Origin: Desulfosporosinus acididurans
GTDB taxonomy: Bacteria; Bacillota; Desulfitobacteriia; Desulfitobacteriales; Desulfitobacteriaceae
DNA length: 64,000 nucleotides
Assembly (NCBI RefSeq): GCF_001029285.1
Contig: NZ_LDZY01000007.1
Coordinates: forward strand, 124,001-188,000
Direction of reading: 5' to 3'
This document shows, piece by piece, positions 43,320 to 51,815 of the stretch (its first letter is position 1; each line of letters opens with the position of its first letter). Position numbers and translations under genes: made by a program. The notes below the pieces were generated by a model. The model saw nothing but the letters and a program-made list of their open reading frames with translations. It was not told the DNA's origin and searched no databases.

Positions 43320-44609
43320 ATGTACAAACGCCTCAAAGAAATTGAAAGCCGTAAAGCCGAGATCCGGGGACTCATCGAATCCGGTGACGATTTGGATGCT
43401 CAAGCGATCTCCGAGGAATTGGAAAGCTTAAGTCAAGAAGAGAGAGGAATCCTGGATAAAATAGAACTCCTGCAAAAAGCCCAGTCCGGCCAAATTCCAG
43501 ACTTAAAGCCCGTTGAGGAGCGAACCTTCAGTGGTCATGGCGGTCTGTCTCCGGCAGAATACCAGATGTATGAAGCCAGAAAGTCCAGAGATTATCGTCA
43601 CGCCTTCTTCAAAATGCTGCAATGCGGTAAAGGTTCCTTATCAACGGAGGAGCGCGGCATCCTACAATCCGGGAATGCCATCGGTAACGGCAGGAATCTT
43701 GCCGAACTTCGTTTTACTTCGGATACCTCCAGTGCCGGGGCAGCGATTCCTCAAATCACCTTAGATACCGTCATCCAAAAGATGCTTATCACGTCGGCCG
43801 TCTATCCGTTTATCTCTAAGTACAACCTGAAGGGCAATCTCAAAGTGCCCGTTGAAAACGTCTTTGGTGATGCGGCCTGGACGGCAGAGGGAACGGTGGC
43901 TGATCCCGGCAATGATAGCCTGGGTGGATTGCTTTTGTCGGCTTATGACTTGATAAAGACGGTAAAAGTATCGCGCGTGGTAGAGCAGCTTTCGGTAGAT
44001 GCTTTCGAAGCCTATATTGTGGACAAGCTGTTCCGAAAAATTATGGTGTCAATTGAAAACGCGGTCTTAAACGGCATCGGACCCACCGCCAATCAGCCTA
44101 CAGGAATTCTTAACGCTGTTACCTGGGGAGCAAACAATAGCCTCGCCTATGGCAAAGATCTAACCAAACTGACCTATGATACCTTTACAGCCTTAAAAGC
44201 GAAGCTGGTTGCCCCTTATCATCCGGGTGCTTACTGGGTCATGAACACCAACACGTTGTATTCAGGGGTTTGCGCCATCAAAGATGCCCTGGGACGACCC
44301 ATCTTCCTGGAGAATCCGCAGTGGGGACTGACCACTGACAGTAACGGCGGAAACCAAACGGATTACAGCAAATCGGCCATTGTCGGACGAATCCTGGGCA
44401 ACCCAGTGATTATGTCTCCCTATATCCCTGATGGGAGTATTCTTTTTGGAGACCTCCGGTTTTATCACTTTAACTTGTCGGTTGACGTTTTGATCGAGAA
44501 ATCCTATGAATATGGCTTTGCCTCAAACGATGTTTGGTATAAAGGCTGGTTGTTGGCAGATGGCGGGATCTCCCAGCAGGAAGCTTTCGTACTCGGTAAA
44601 CTCGGTTAA
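43320..44609 (+). CDS. Major capsid protein, HK97 family
   Basis: This 429-aa protein has an N-terminal coiled-coil delta domain of about 105 residues (RLKEIESRKAEIRGLIESGD and onwards) that the protease would remove. Then comes the HK97 fold: FTSDTSSAGAAIPQITLDTV, ISKYNLKGNLKVPVE, GIGPTANQPTGILNAV, PYIPDGSILFGDLRFY. It is the shell protein. AAAGGATG precedes the ATG. Confidence 0.93.
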   Translation: MYKRLKEIESRKAEIRGLIESGDDLDAQAISEELESLSQEERGILDKIELLQKAQSGQIPDLKPVEERTFSGHGGLSPAEYQMYEARKSRDYRHAFFKMLQCGKGSLSTEERGILQSGNAIGNGRNLAELRFTSDTSSAGAAIPQITLDTVIQKMLITSAVYPFISKYNLKGNLKVPVENVFGDAAWTAEGTVADPGNDSLGGLLLSAYDLIKTVKVSRVVEQLSVDAFEAYIVDKLFRKIMVSIENAVLNGIGPTANQPTGILNAVTWGANNSLAYGKDLTKLTYDTFTALKAKLVAPYHPGAYWVMNTNTLYSGVCAIKDALGRPIFLENPQWGLTTDSNGGNQTDYSKSAIVGRILGNPVIMSPYIPDGSILFGDLRFYHFNLSVDVLIEKSYEYGFASNDVWYKGWLLADGGISQQEAFVLGKLG

Positions 44610-44624
44610 TAGGGGAGGTAACAC

Positions 44625-45215
44625 ATGTCGATAGCAGCTATGAATCCTTTTATGGGTGAACTGATTCAAACCTCGGCACCTGGGATTACTTGTTCCTGGG
44701 GCCAAACTGCAGTCTATAAGCAGTCCCCGGCAGCTCCAAGTAATACAGCGGTGCTTGCTTTAACAACGCTGACCGCACAGATTCAGACGATCACATCAGG
44801 AATCACTAATCCGGATGTGGCGCGCAATCTTATCGTTAAGGGTGCCATCTCCGCATCCACCGGGAATGTCGTAATCAAAGGCACAGACCTTGGGGGAAAT
44901 AGTATCACGGAAACCATCGCCTTGAGTGGGACCTCAGCGGTTGCTGGGCTGAAAGCGTTTGCTGCGGTAACAGAGATTGACCTACCGGTCTCCGCCGGTT
45001 CCGGAGATGGAGTGAGTGTTGGAGTGGGCTCAAGTTTAGGGCTGCCCTATTTATTAACAGAAAATACCGTGCTGATGGCCTTTAACAATGGGGTTAAGGA
45101 AGCAACTGCCCCGACGGTTATTCCCGATCCGGTGAATATCTGCAATAATACCATAACGTTAGCAAGTCCATTGGCAGGAAACCCTGTTTCAGTTTATATC
45201 ATCATTCCGGGGTAA
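44625..45215 (+). CDS. Putative head decoration or structural protein
   Basis: This 196-aa protein is rich in Ala, Gly, Ser, Thr and Val and almost all beta (NLIVKGAISASTGNVVIKGT, then GNSITETIALSGTSAVAGLK, SAGSGDGVSVGVGSSLGLP). It lies between capsid and connector genes, where decoration proteins are found. No family recognised. GGGGAGG precedes the ATG. Confidence 0.6.
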   Translation: MSIAAMNPFMGELIQTSAPGITCSWGQTAVYKQSPAAPSNTAVLALTTLTAQIQTITSGITNPDVARNLIVKGAISASTGNVVIKGTDLGGNSITETIALSGTSAVAGLKAFAAVTEIDLPVSAGSGDGVSVGVGSSLGLPYLLTENTVLMAFNNGVKEATAPTVIPDPVNICNNTITLASPLAGNPVSVYIIIPG

Positions 45216-45229
45216 GGGAGGACTATCCC

Positions 45230-45526
45230 ATGGCTATCTTGGATGATGTTCGTTCCTACCTGAGAATCGATGCCACGGATACGTCCTTCGATGGGGAAAT
45301 AGAGGATCTGATCAGTGCCGTTCAAAGCGAACTTACCGACCTGGGAATTAATCCTGCGTTGGTAAGTTCGGCTACTGATCCGCTGATCAAAAAGGCCATT
45401 ACCACCTATTGCAAGGCTAACTTTGGTTATGACACAGATAATGCTGAAGCCTTTCAAAGTGCTTATGAAAAGCTAAAAATCTACCTCATGAATTCCGGGA
45501 CGTATCAGGCGGTGAGCAGTGTATGA
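45230..45526 (+). CDS. Head-tail connector protein (gp6-like)
   Basis: This 98-aa helical protein has the gp6/DNA-packaging connector pattern: LDDVRSYLRIDATDTSFDGE, IEDLISAVQSELTDLGI, then KKAITTYCKANFGYDTDNAE. It forms a ring under the portal. It overlaps the next gene by ATGA. Confidence 0.87.
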   Translation: MAILDDVRSYLRIDATDTSFDGEIEDLISAVQSELTDLGINPALVSSATDPLIKKAITTYCKANFGYDTDNAEAFQSAYEKLKIYLMNSGTYQAVSSV

Positions 45527-45834
45527 ACTTTGATATGCGCAGTTCCATTACACTCCAGGCTCGACCGACTGGTCAGAATCCGATTGGTGGTACACTTCCG
45601 TTGGTGGACGTCGCCACCTTTCGGGCGGCCTATGTGCCGAACAATGGTCGAATGTATCCCGGAGCAGGTCAGATTCATACAGAAACAGACTGTGAATTTC
45701 GGATGCGGTATAGTCCACTTCCCCAACCGGGGATGTATGTACGGTTTAACAACAACACCTATTATATCCAAACCGTCGATGATGAAGGCGGCCTGCATCG
45801 GGAGCTTCGGATCATCTGCAAGTTAGAAAAGTAG
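45523..45834 (+). CDS. Head closure protein
   Basis: This 103-aa beta-rich protein is of the phage head-tail joining family (SPP1 gp16-like): MRSSITLQARPTGQNPIGGT, VATFRAAYVPNNGR, RYSPLPQPGMYVRFNNNTYY, IICKLEK. It sits between the gp6-like and gp10-like genes, the standard order. Confidence 0.82.
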   Translation: MNFDMRSSITLQARPTGQNPIGGTLPLVDVATFRAAYVPNNGRMYPGAGQIHTETDCEFRMRYSPLPQPGMYVRFNNNTYYIQTVDDEGGLHRELRIICKLEK

Positions 45835-45843
45835 GTGGCGGAA

Positions 45844-46284
45844 ATGTCAGAATCAACGATTGAAGGCCTTGATGAACTGATGGCTAAATTTAAGCAACTG
45901 GAGGATGTCCCGCAGACTGTTGTAACGAGTGCCGCTAAAACTGGGGCAACCATGGCCCTGAAGTTTGCCCAAGCGAATCTTCAGCCCAGAAACGGATCCT
46001 TTTTAGGCCGCCAGGGCAAAACCGAACAGCACCAAGGCGGAGATCTCATGAAGGCTCTGAAACTAAAGGCAGAGCGATCGTCCAAAGGCAAAAAGGTCTA
46101 CAAAATCACCACAACATGGTACGCGCAATTTGCCGACTTAGGTTTTACAACAAGAAATGGTAAGAAGATTGAAGGCAGTCACTTTCTTAAGTATGCGTTG
46201 ACAGAGCATTACGACGAAATAAAGAATGCCATCCTTGAAGAACTCTCCAAAGGCATTGATAAGGCAGTTCTAAATAAGATCTAA
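45844..46284 (+). CDS. HK97 gp10-like head-tail component
   Basis: This 146-aa protein begins STIEGLDELMAKFKQLEDVP and has AAKTGATMALKFAQANLQPR, a WYAQFADLGFTTRNGKKIEG block and FLKYALTEHYDEI, the hallmarks of the HK97 gp10 family that joins head and tail. ATG 45844 is used; GTG 45835 is in frame but overlaps the GGTGG site. Confidence 0.87.
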   Translation: MSESTIEGLDELMAKFKQLEDVPQTVVTSAAKTGATMALKFAQANLQPRNGSFLGRQGKTEQHQGGDLMKALKLKAERSSKGKKVYKITTTWYAQFADLGFTTRNGKKIEGSHFLKYALTEHYDEIKNAILEELSKGIDKAVLNKI

Positions 46285-46416
46285 AAAATGGTGGAAGAAG
46301 TCTCCTATTGCCGCGGGTATGTATTCCCTAAACACCATATCTCTTTGGTGCCACATAAGAACTTCTTCCTTAGATAATAGTATTCCTTGATTGAACATTT
46401 GTGATAAACCATTAGC
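46285..46416. other. 132-bp gap with long-range inverted repeat
   Basis: GGAAGAAGT (46293-46301) and ACTTCTTCC (46361-46369) are inverse copies. Inside, CACCA/TGGTG (near 46332 and 46345) forms a second hairpin. A 29-codon frame (46288-46377) also fits but has no ribosome binding site. The purpose in the late operon is unknown. Confidence 0.35.
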
Positions 46417-46839
46417 GTGGTGATTAATATCCTTGAAGACGGTTTGTACTCTCTCATGAAAGCGAGTATCCCAGACTTTCAGTCCGGCAGTGATTATAAC
46501 ATGTACTATATTGCTGTCCTTGATCCCGTTCCAACACCGTATTGCGTCTTTCGCCGCTATAAGCGTGAGCCGGAGATGGATTTAAGTTCAAGCTATAAAA
46601 TGCTTATCAGCAGTTACATGGTTGAACTTTATCACGATGATTCCTGGGCGCTCCTCGATTTACAAAAACGCATGCGCCATCTCCTAGAAACCTTGCCACT
46701 GTCGACAGTAGGCGGTGTTTTTGTTCAGAGTTTAGAAGTCCAGGACGATTTTCACACCATGCCGCCTCTGCTGCAGGAAGTAAGAACTCGAGTGTTCCAG
46801 GGAGTCTTAGATTTCGAAATCACTCACCAGCCCGAGTAA
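46417..46839 (+). CDS. Putative tail terminator/completion protein
   Basis: This 140-aa protein is placed between gp10-like and tail tube genes, where the tail terminator lies. Sequence features are GLYSLMKASIPDFQSGSDYN, YSCFRRYKR-like PTPYCVFRRYKREPEMDLSS and LDLQKRMRHLLETLPLS. The mixed alpha/beta pattern fits the family, but the call is mainly positional. The start is GTG 46417 or 46420 with no clear ribosome binding site, which is odd in this operon. Confidence 0.6.
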   Translation: MVINILEDGLYSLMKASIPDFQSGSDYNMYYIAVLDPVPTPYCVFRRYKREPEMDLSSSYKMLISSYMVELYHDDSWALLDLQKRMRHLLETLPLSTVGGVFVQSLEVQDDFHTMPPLLQEVRTRVFQGVLDFEITHQPE

Positions 46840-46854
46840 GAAAGGAGCGATGTC

Positions 46855-47580
46855 ATGAGCAATGTCGCGAGTGGTATCGGTGCCAAATTAACGGTTGGAG
46901 CCACGGCTATCGGCACGATTACCAAGATCACCAGTCCCCAGATGAAACGAACATCCATTGACGTAACCACGTTGTCCAGTCCGAATGGTTTTAAACAATT
47001 CATTGCCGGACTCGCTGATCCCGGAAAGTTCACGGTAGAAGGCTTCTTTGACACCTCAGATTCCGGCCAAAATTTACTCTACAACAAGTTCGTAAGCAGC
47101 ACCATCGACACCTATACGATCACCTTTCCTTCGATTACCGGAGCGAGTTGGACGGCCAGTTGCTTTATTGACGAGCTAGACCTGGCTGCCAACGTTGACA
47201 TGACGAAACCGTTAGATTTTAAAGCATCATTTCAGGTCTCCGGTCAGCCGAGTATTGGAACCACGATGACTTCCGGGCTGACTGGTTTAACCCTAACCGG
47301 AACCAGTGGCACCCTGTCACCGACCTTTGCGAATGGGACAACTTCCTATGCCTATACGTTTACAACATCAACCGCTATTACAGTCACACCGAATGGTTCC
47401 ACCCAACAGCAATATACCTTGTATGTTGATGGGGTAAGCCAAGGAACGTTCAACACTGGCTCTGTTTCACCGACAATTGCCTATGCAACGGCAGGAACAA
47501 CTCATAAACTTGATTTGGTCGTTTCAAACTCAGGATTTACTCCTGTAACGTATAGCATTATTGCGGTTCGAACGTCGTAG
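46855..47580 (+). CDS. Major tail tube protein with C-terminal cadherin-like domain
   Basis: This 241-aa protein has a tail tube domain in the first 140 residues (GAKLTVGATAIGTITKITSP, RTSIDVTTLSSPNGFKQFIA, FTVEGFFDTSDSGQNLLYNK, and DFKASFQVSGQPSIG). The last 95 residues form a beta-sandwich of cadherin-like/Ig type (LTLTGTSGTLSPTFANGTTS) that would decorate the outside of the tube, as known for several siphophages. AAGGAGCG precedes the ATG. Confidence 0.88.
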   Translation: MSNVASGIGAKLTVGATAIGTITKITSPQMKRTSIDVTTLSSPNGFKQFIAGLADPGKFTVEGFFDTSDSGQNLLYNKFVSSTIDTYTITFPSITGASWTASCFIDELDLAANVDMTKPLDFKASFQVSGQPSIGTTMTSGLTGLTLTGTSGTLSPTFANGTTSYAYTFTTSTAITVTPNGSTQQQYTLYVDGVSQGTFNTGSVSPTIAYATAGTTHKLDLVVSNSGFTPVTYSIIAVRTS

Positions 47581-47631
47581 TTTAATTAATTTTTTCTTCC
47601 TATTATATAGGGCATTAATGGAGGTAAAAGA

Positions 47632-47964
47632 ATGTTACCTGTTATCTATAAATTAGACCAAGACCGAACCCTTAAACTGGGGTTCCGAGGGATAGCTCGC
47701 TTAGAAAAAGTCTTTGGAGCCAACGTGGACAAATGGAATCTCAAAGAACTTTCTTTTGAACAAATTGCAGAAATTCTGGCCGAGGCACTGCGCCGTGAGA
47801 TACCAGATATTACTGCCGATAAGGTAATGGACCTGGTTGATGACTACAGCGACATTAATACGGCGATAAAAAAGACCTTTGAATGTATTAATGAGACTTT
47901 CGGAAAAAACGAGGAAACGGCGGTGGAGAAATCTCAGACAACACCGCCGGAGGTCGTGAACTAG
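47632..47964 (+). CDS. Tail assembly chaperone G
   Basis: This 110-aa helical protein (DRTLKLGFRGIARLEKVFGA, then ISFEQ-like LSFEQIAEILAEALR) is the unshifted product of the tail chaperone gene, lying between tube and tape measure genes as lambda gpG does. AAAGAATG follows GGAGGTAAA. A -1 frameshift at 47904-47910 diverts some ribosomes into the T frame to make the longer GT protein. It would coat the tape measure during tail assembly. Confidence 0.87.
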   Translation: MLPVIYKLDQDRTLKLGFRGIARLEKVFGANVDKWNLKELSFEQIAEILAEALRREIPDITADKVMDLVDDYSDINTAIKKTFECINETFGKNEETAVEKSQTTPPEVVN

Positions 47965-48521
47965 AGTGGGATTGGGATGAGGTTTATAAAGATGCCATCC
48001 GGGCTGGGATTCGTTCGAGTGAGTTCTGGGAGTTAACACCTGCCGAGTACAACCTCATCATGGAAGGCTATAAGGAACAACAACAAGAAACTATGTATCA
48101 TGATTTGAGAAACGCTTATTATACCGGTTGTTTTGCCCAGGTTGAAAAACCGAAGGAACTCTACGATAAAATTATTGAAAGCATCGAGTCCAAGCCGCAA
48201 AGTGGGGAAGAGATGTTTCATTTTCTTAAATCCATGGTATCTGGGAATGGGAATACCCAAGCATATCCTTTTGATTCTCAGTTTACGATACCACTGAAGC
48301 TCACGCCAGCCTTTGACGTGGGTGTTTTTAGTTATATATATTCCATGGATGAGGATAGTTTGGAGCTTTGTCTTCCCGATGTTTCATTATCTTTGAACGG
48401 TGAATTATTAAAGCCAGCCAATGGTATCTATCATCTTAAGCCAGGACTAGTAAAAATCAACTATGGCGGCCAAGTCTACACCATCATGCTCGTAAAAACC
48501 AGTAGCCGGGGAGGGAGGTAG
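47632..48521 (+). CDS. Tail assembly chaperone GT, -1 frameshift product
   Basis: Reading 93 codons of G, slipping back one base and continuing from 47910 gives a 296-aa protein. The T part starts RGNGGGEISDNTAGG and reaches the typical EFWELTPAEYNLIMEGYKEQ, then LRNAYYTGCFAQVEKPKELY. Unusually it goes on for about 100 residues more after that: a beta-rich segment (FTIPLKLTPAFDVGVFSYIY, LPDVSLSLNGELL, YGGQVYTIMLVKTS) not present in common GT proteins. No good start codon or ribosome binding site opens the second frame, so frameshifting is the likely route. Confidence 0.8.
47904..47949 (+). promoter_or_regulatory. Programmed -1 ribosomal frameshift signal
   Basis: The slippery heptamer A-AAA-AAC (47904-47910) is in the correct zero frame (X-XXY-YYZ). 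After 7 nt comes a perfect 8-bp GC-rich stem: CGGCGGTG (47918-47925) with CACCGCCG (47942-47949). This is the textbook arrangement. Confidence 0.93.
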
Positions 48522-48525
48522 AAAA

Positions 48526-51420
48526 ATGGGAAACACTGTTGGTAACATTATTGCCCGTATTGGAGCCGACTCCTCTCAACTTTCTGAGGAATGTAAAAAG
48601 GCGAGCAATACGATTCTCACCTTCAAGGACGAATCCCTGGCTGCACTCAAATCTTTCGGCCTTCCGCATATCAGCAGCACAAATCTGGTGGAAGCGATTC
48701 AGTCGGGTCAACGGGTTGTCGTTAACTTTTCCCAAGAAGCCGGAGAATCCTTGGCCCAGTTCCAACAACGTGTTCGAACCGTCTTTGAAGAGGCGGGCAT
48801 CGATATTACCGAGTACGAGAGGGTTCTGGAAAACGCCAATCAAGTTCATGCAGAATTTGCCAAAGGAGCCGTCAAGAACTTTCAGGCTGTAGCCAATGCA
48901 GCCGAAGAAGTGAACAATAAAGCCGAGGAAATCAGGGAATCCCTGGGCCAATCGTTTACCGGAATCACAGCGAATATTGGTGCCTTTAAAGATTCTGTCG
49001 TTAAGGCTTTTCAGACGCTGGGTGATGACAGCGCAACGGCTGGGGAGAAGTTCGGAGCCGTAAGTAATGCTGTGGTCGATGGCTTTGGTTTAATGACCGG
49101 AGCCGTTGAAGTCTTTCTGGCGGTAGAGCTTATTAAAAAAATCGGCGAATGGATTGATGAGTTAAAAGATCTTGCTGCCGAAACTCAGGATGTCGAGCAG
49201 CGCTTTGCTGCTTCCTTAGGACCAATGGAAGATAAAGCTAACGAGTTTGCTGAAAGCTTAAGTAAATCCTATGGCATTTTGGATACCACGATCAAAGATC
49301 AAATGTCTAAGGAATATATGAACACCCGGATGTTGGGCTTTGATCCCAATCAAGCCGAAGAGATGTCTGAGCATCTGACGCAATTATCCTATGATCTAGG
49401 CAAACTGCGTGGGGAAGATCCCTCCCAAGTGTTTCAAAGTTTGCAGACAGGCATGGAAGGACAAACCAGAGGGTTACAGTCCCTGGGCATTCGCATCACA
49501 ACAACGGATCTAAAGAACCGGGCCTTGAGTGAAGGACTCATTAAACAAGGTCAGACGATGACCGATGCCCAAACGTCTTTGATGGCCTACCAGGAAATCA
49601 TGGAAAAAACCCAGGGTATCATGGGCTATTACAAAACTACCGCCGATGATATTTCCACCCAACAAACGAAGCTCAATGCCGGTTGGCAGGCCATGAAGGA
49701 AAAGCTGGCTGAGGATTTGACGCCCGCCTTCACCGGTTTGCTCCGAGTCCTTAATTTTGTAGCTTCCGGTTTTGAAGACTTCGTCGGGTTAATGGGTACA
49801 GCGATTCAGTATATTTCCCTGTTTGCTGAGGATGCTTATTCTGCGGTTCACGACATCCTCTCATTAAATTTTGGACAAATAAATGCTGATTGGACTAATA
49901 ATTATAATTCTATTTTTAACAGTACCGAAGCCGCCAAGCAGTATGGTGATGCCTTAAACGATGCCATGAATGCGACGAATGGTCAGGACCAGGCTCAGAA
50001 GAATTTAAACAAATCGGTGAATGCAAATACGATGAGCTTTGACCAGCTCCACAATATCACCAATGCCGGAACCGGTGCGGCTTTAGCTCAGGCCGATGCT
50101 GTGAACAACCTGGCGAATGCCTTGGGCAATCTTAAGAACAACACGGATCTCAGTAATGTAACCAACAACTCATCAAAAGGTGTTGTTATTCCTGTTTCCT
50201 TTAAGGTTCCACCGTTTCCGCCCATAGCACCACCTCCTGCGGTGAATGTTCAGCTCGGCCTAATCAATAATTTAGAGCCAGCTCTTTCTCAGGCCGAGAA
50301 TGCCGTTAAAACCTTTAATCCAGCGACGGTCCTGATTCCCCTCGGCATCAAAAATAATTTAGAACCGTCTTATTCTCAGGCGGAATCAAAACTCCGGGGA
50401 TTTTCACCGGCTTATGTCAATGTTCCGATTTCAGTCATAGGCCAGGCCGCCTTTGTTTCAGCTCTGGACTATCTGGAGAATCAACTGAATGTTTGGCGAT
50501 TGCAAACCTCGACGCTGTTCACCCAGGTCCAGAACATTATATCCTCCTGGGAGGTCAATGCCGCGACAACCTTTGCAAAGGCTCAGACGGTCATTTCTAC
50601 CTGGACAACCCAGACAGACAACAGAATCACTCAGTGGGCTTCTGCACTATCGAGTAAGTTTTCCGGAGCCTATAACGATGTCATATCTGTGACCAATCAA
50701 TGGGCCAGATTGGTTGGTGATGGGGTATCGTCAATGGTGGCAACGGCTGGAACGGCAATAAGCACATTTGCTAATAACCTCCATAACGATATGAACAATG
50801 CGTTTAATGCAACGGAGCAGATGGCGGTGTCTTGGGCTAACGCATTGGGACAAACTATAACGGCTGCGGTGAATCAGGCCGTAGGAGAAATGAGTCAATT
50901 GTCAGCCATGGCGGGACAGGCAATACCCAATCTACGAATGACAGCCTGGCAAAATGTGTCCGGGGCCTATCAAGCGGTGGCTAGTTGGGCAGAAGATAAC
51001 AAATCATGGCTCGTACCTTTGGGTGCTGCAGCAGCCGGTGTCGGTTTGACCATCGCTACAGGCGGGACCGATTTGGTTGCCGGTGGAATGGCTGCAGCAG
51101 GTTCAGCTTTGGCAGGTATTGGGGCCGCCATTCCGGCGATGGCTTCTGGGGGGATTGTTACAGCACCACAATTGGCCATGATTGGGGAAGCCGGACCGGA
51201 GGCGGTCATTCCGTTAGAAAAATTGGGGAGCTTGATGGGTTCCAGTAACTCAGGAAGTGCCGGAGGGAATGGCCAAAACAGTGGAGCTCAACCCATTCAG
51301 GTTACTATTCAGTTAGATGGTCGTACTCTGGCGAGGACACTTTATTCTTATAACGTTAATGAGAATGACCGAATTGGCACCATGATTGGCTATAATTCCA
51401 GTTACAATCTTCCCAAGTAG
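48526..51420 (+). CDS. Tail tape measure protein
   Basis: This 964-aa protein sets tail length and is packed inside the tube. The N-terminal half is helical (SSQLSEECKKASNTILTFKD; later EFAESLSKSYGILDTTIKDQ and the conserved LGIRITTTDLKNRALSEGLI block). Residues about 575-640 hold two similar segments, LINNLEPALSQAENAVKTFN and IKNNLEPSYSQAESKLRGFS. A hydrophobic region (LVPLGAAAAGVGLTIATGGT, about 828-870) and the frequent tail SGGIVTAPQLAMIGEAGPEA close the protein. Length predicts a tail of roughly 145 nm at 1.5 angstrom per residue. Confidence 0.93.
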   Translation: MGNTVGNIIARIGADSSQLSEECKKASNTILTFKDESLAALKSFGLPHISSTNLVEAIQSGQRVVVNFSQEAGESLAQFQQRVRTVFEEAGIDITEYERVLENANQVHAEFAKGAVKNFQAVANAAEEVNNKAEEIRESLGQSFTGITANIGAFKDSVVKAFQTLGDDSATAGEKFGAVSNAVVDGFGLMTGAVEVFLAVELIKKIGEWIDELKDLAAETQDVEQRFAASLGPMEDKANEFAESLSKSYGILDTTIKDQMSKEYMNTRMLGFDPNQAEEMSEHLTQLSYDLGKLRGEDPSQVFQSLQTGMEGQTRGLQSLGIRITTTDLKNRALSEGLIKQGQTMTDAQTSLMAYQEIMEKTQGIMGYYKTTADDISTQQTKLNAGWQAMKEKLAEDLTPAFTGLLRVLNFVASGFEDFVGLMGTAIQYISLFAEDAYSAVHDILSLNFGQINADWTNNYNSIFNSTEAAKQYGDALNDAMNATNGQDQAQKNLNKSVNANTMSFDQLHNITNAGTGAALAQADAVNNLANALGNLKNNTDLSNVTNNSSKGVVIPVSFKVPPFPPIAPPPAVNVQLGLINNLEPALSQAENAVKTFNPATVLIPLGIKNNLEPSYSQAESKLRGFSPAYVNVPISVIGQAAFVSALDYLENQLNVWRLQTSTLFTQVQNIISSWEVNAATTFAKAQTVISTWTTQTDNRITQWASALSSKFSGAYNDVISVTNQWARLVGDGVSSMVATAGTAISTFANNLHNDMNNAFNATEQMAVSWANALGQTITAAVNQAVGEMSQLSAMAGQAIPNLRMTAWQNVSGAYQAVASWAEDNKSWLVPLGAAAAGVGLTIATGGTDLVAGGMAAAGSALAGIGAAIPAMASGGIVTAPQLAMIGEAGPEAVIPLEKLGSLMGSSNSGSAGGNGQNSGAQPIQVTIQLDGRTLARTLYSYNVNENDRIGTMIGYNSSYNLPK

Positions 51421-51431
51421 GAAGTGAAACT

Positions 51432-51797
51432 ATGGCGAATACATTAACTGTCAATGGGACGGCGTTGCCGGAACCGCAAAAAATCACCAATAATCTCTAT
51501 ATGATTGGAGATTCAAAACGAAATGCAGCCGGGACCATGAACCTCCAATATATTGCCAATAAACGAAAATATAACATTCAGTGGGGGACCATGAGCGCAT
51601 CCCAATTAACCACGGTCATTTCCCAACTTAAATCATCGACCCCTCAGTTTTCTCTCACGGTTCTGGATCCTGGTTTAGCGGGTGGCAGCTATACCGGGAC
51701 TTTTTATGCCGGTGATTTGGCCTATGATGATGTGAAGATTGATTCGTTCGGTAACGTGGTGTTTAACAATATTAAGATTGATTTAATCGAGTGTTAA
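51432..51797 (+). CDS. Tail protein downstream of tape measure
   Basis: This 121-aa beta-rich protein (NTLTVNGTALPEPQKITNNL, YNIQWGTMSASQLTTVISQL, SYTGTFYAGDLAYDDVKI) is of the kind found directly after the tape measure in clostridial siphophages, probably a distal tail or tail-tip adaptor. The family name is not certain. Start ATG 51432, 11 bp after the tape measure stop. Confidence 0.65.
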   Translation: MANTLTVNGTALPEPQKITNNLYMIGDSKRNAAGTMNLQYIANKRKYNIQWGTMSASQLTTVISQLKSSTPQFSLTVLDPGLAGGSYTGTFYAGDLAYDDVKIDSFGNVVFNNIKIDLIEC

Positions 51798-51815
51798 AAG
51801 GGGAGGGCTTTACCC

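Noticed and set aside
46288-46377. A 29-codon frame in the late-operon gap
   Set aside because: No ribosome binding site and it coincides with the inverted repeat; recorded as a structured gap instead.
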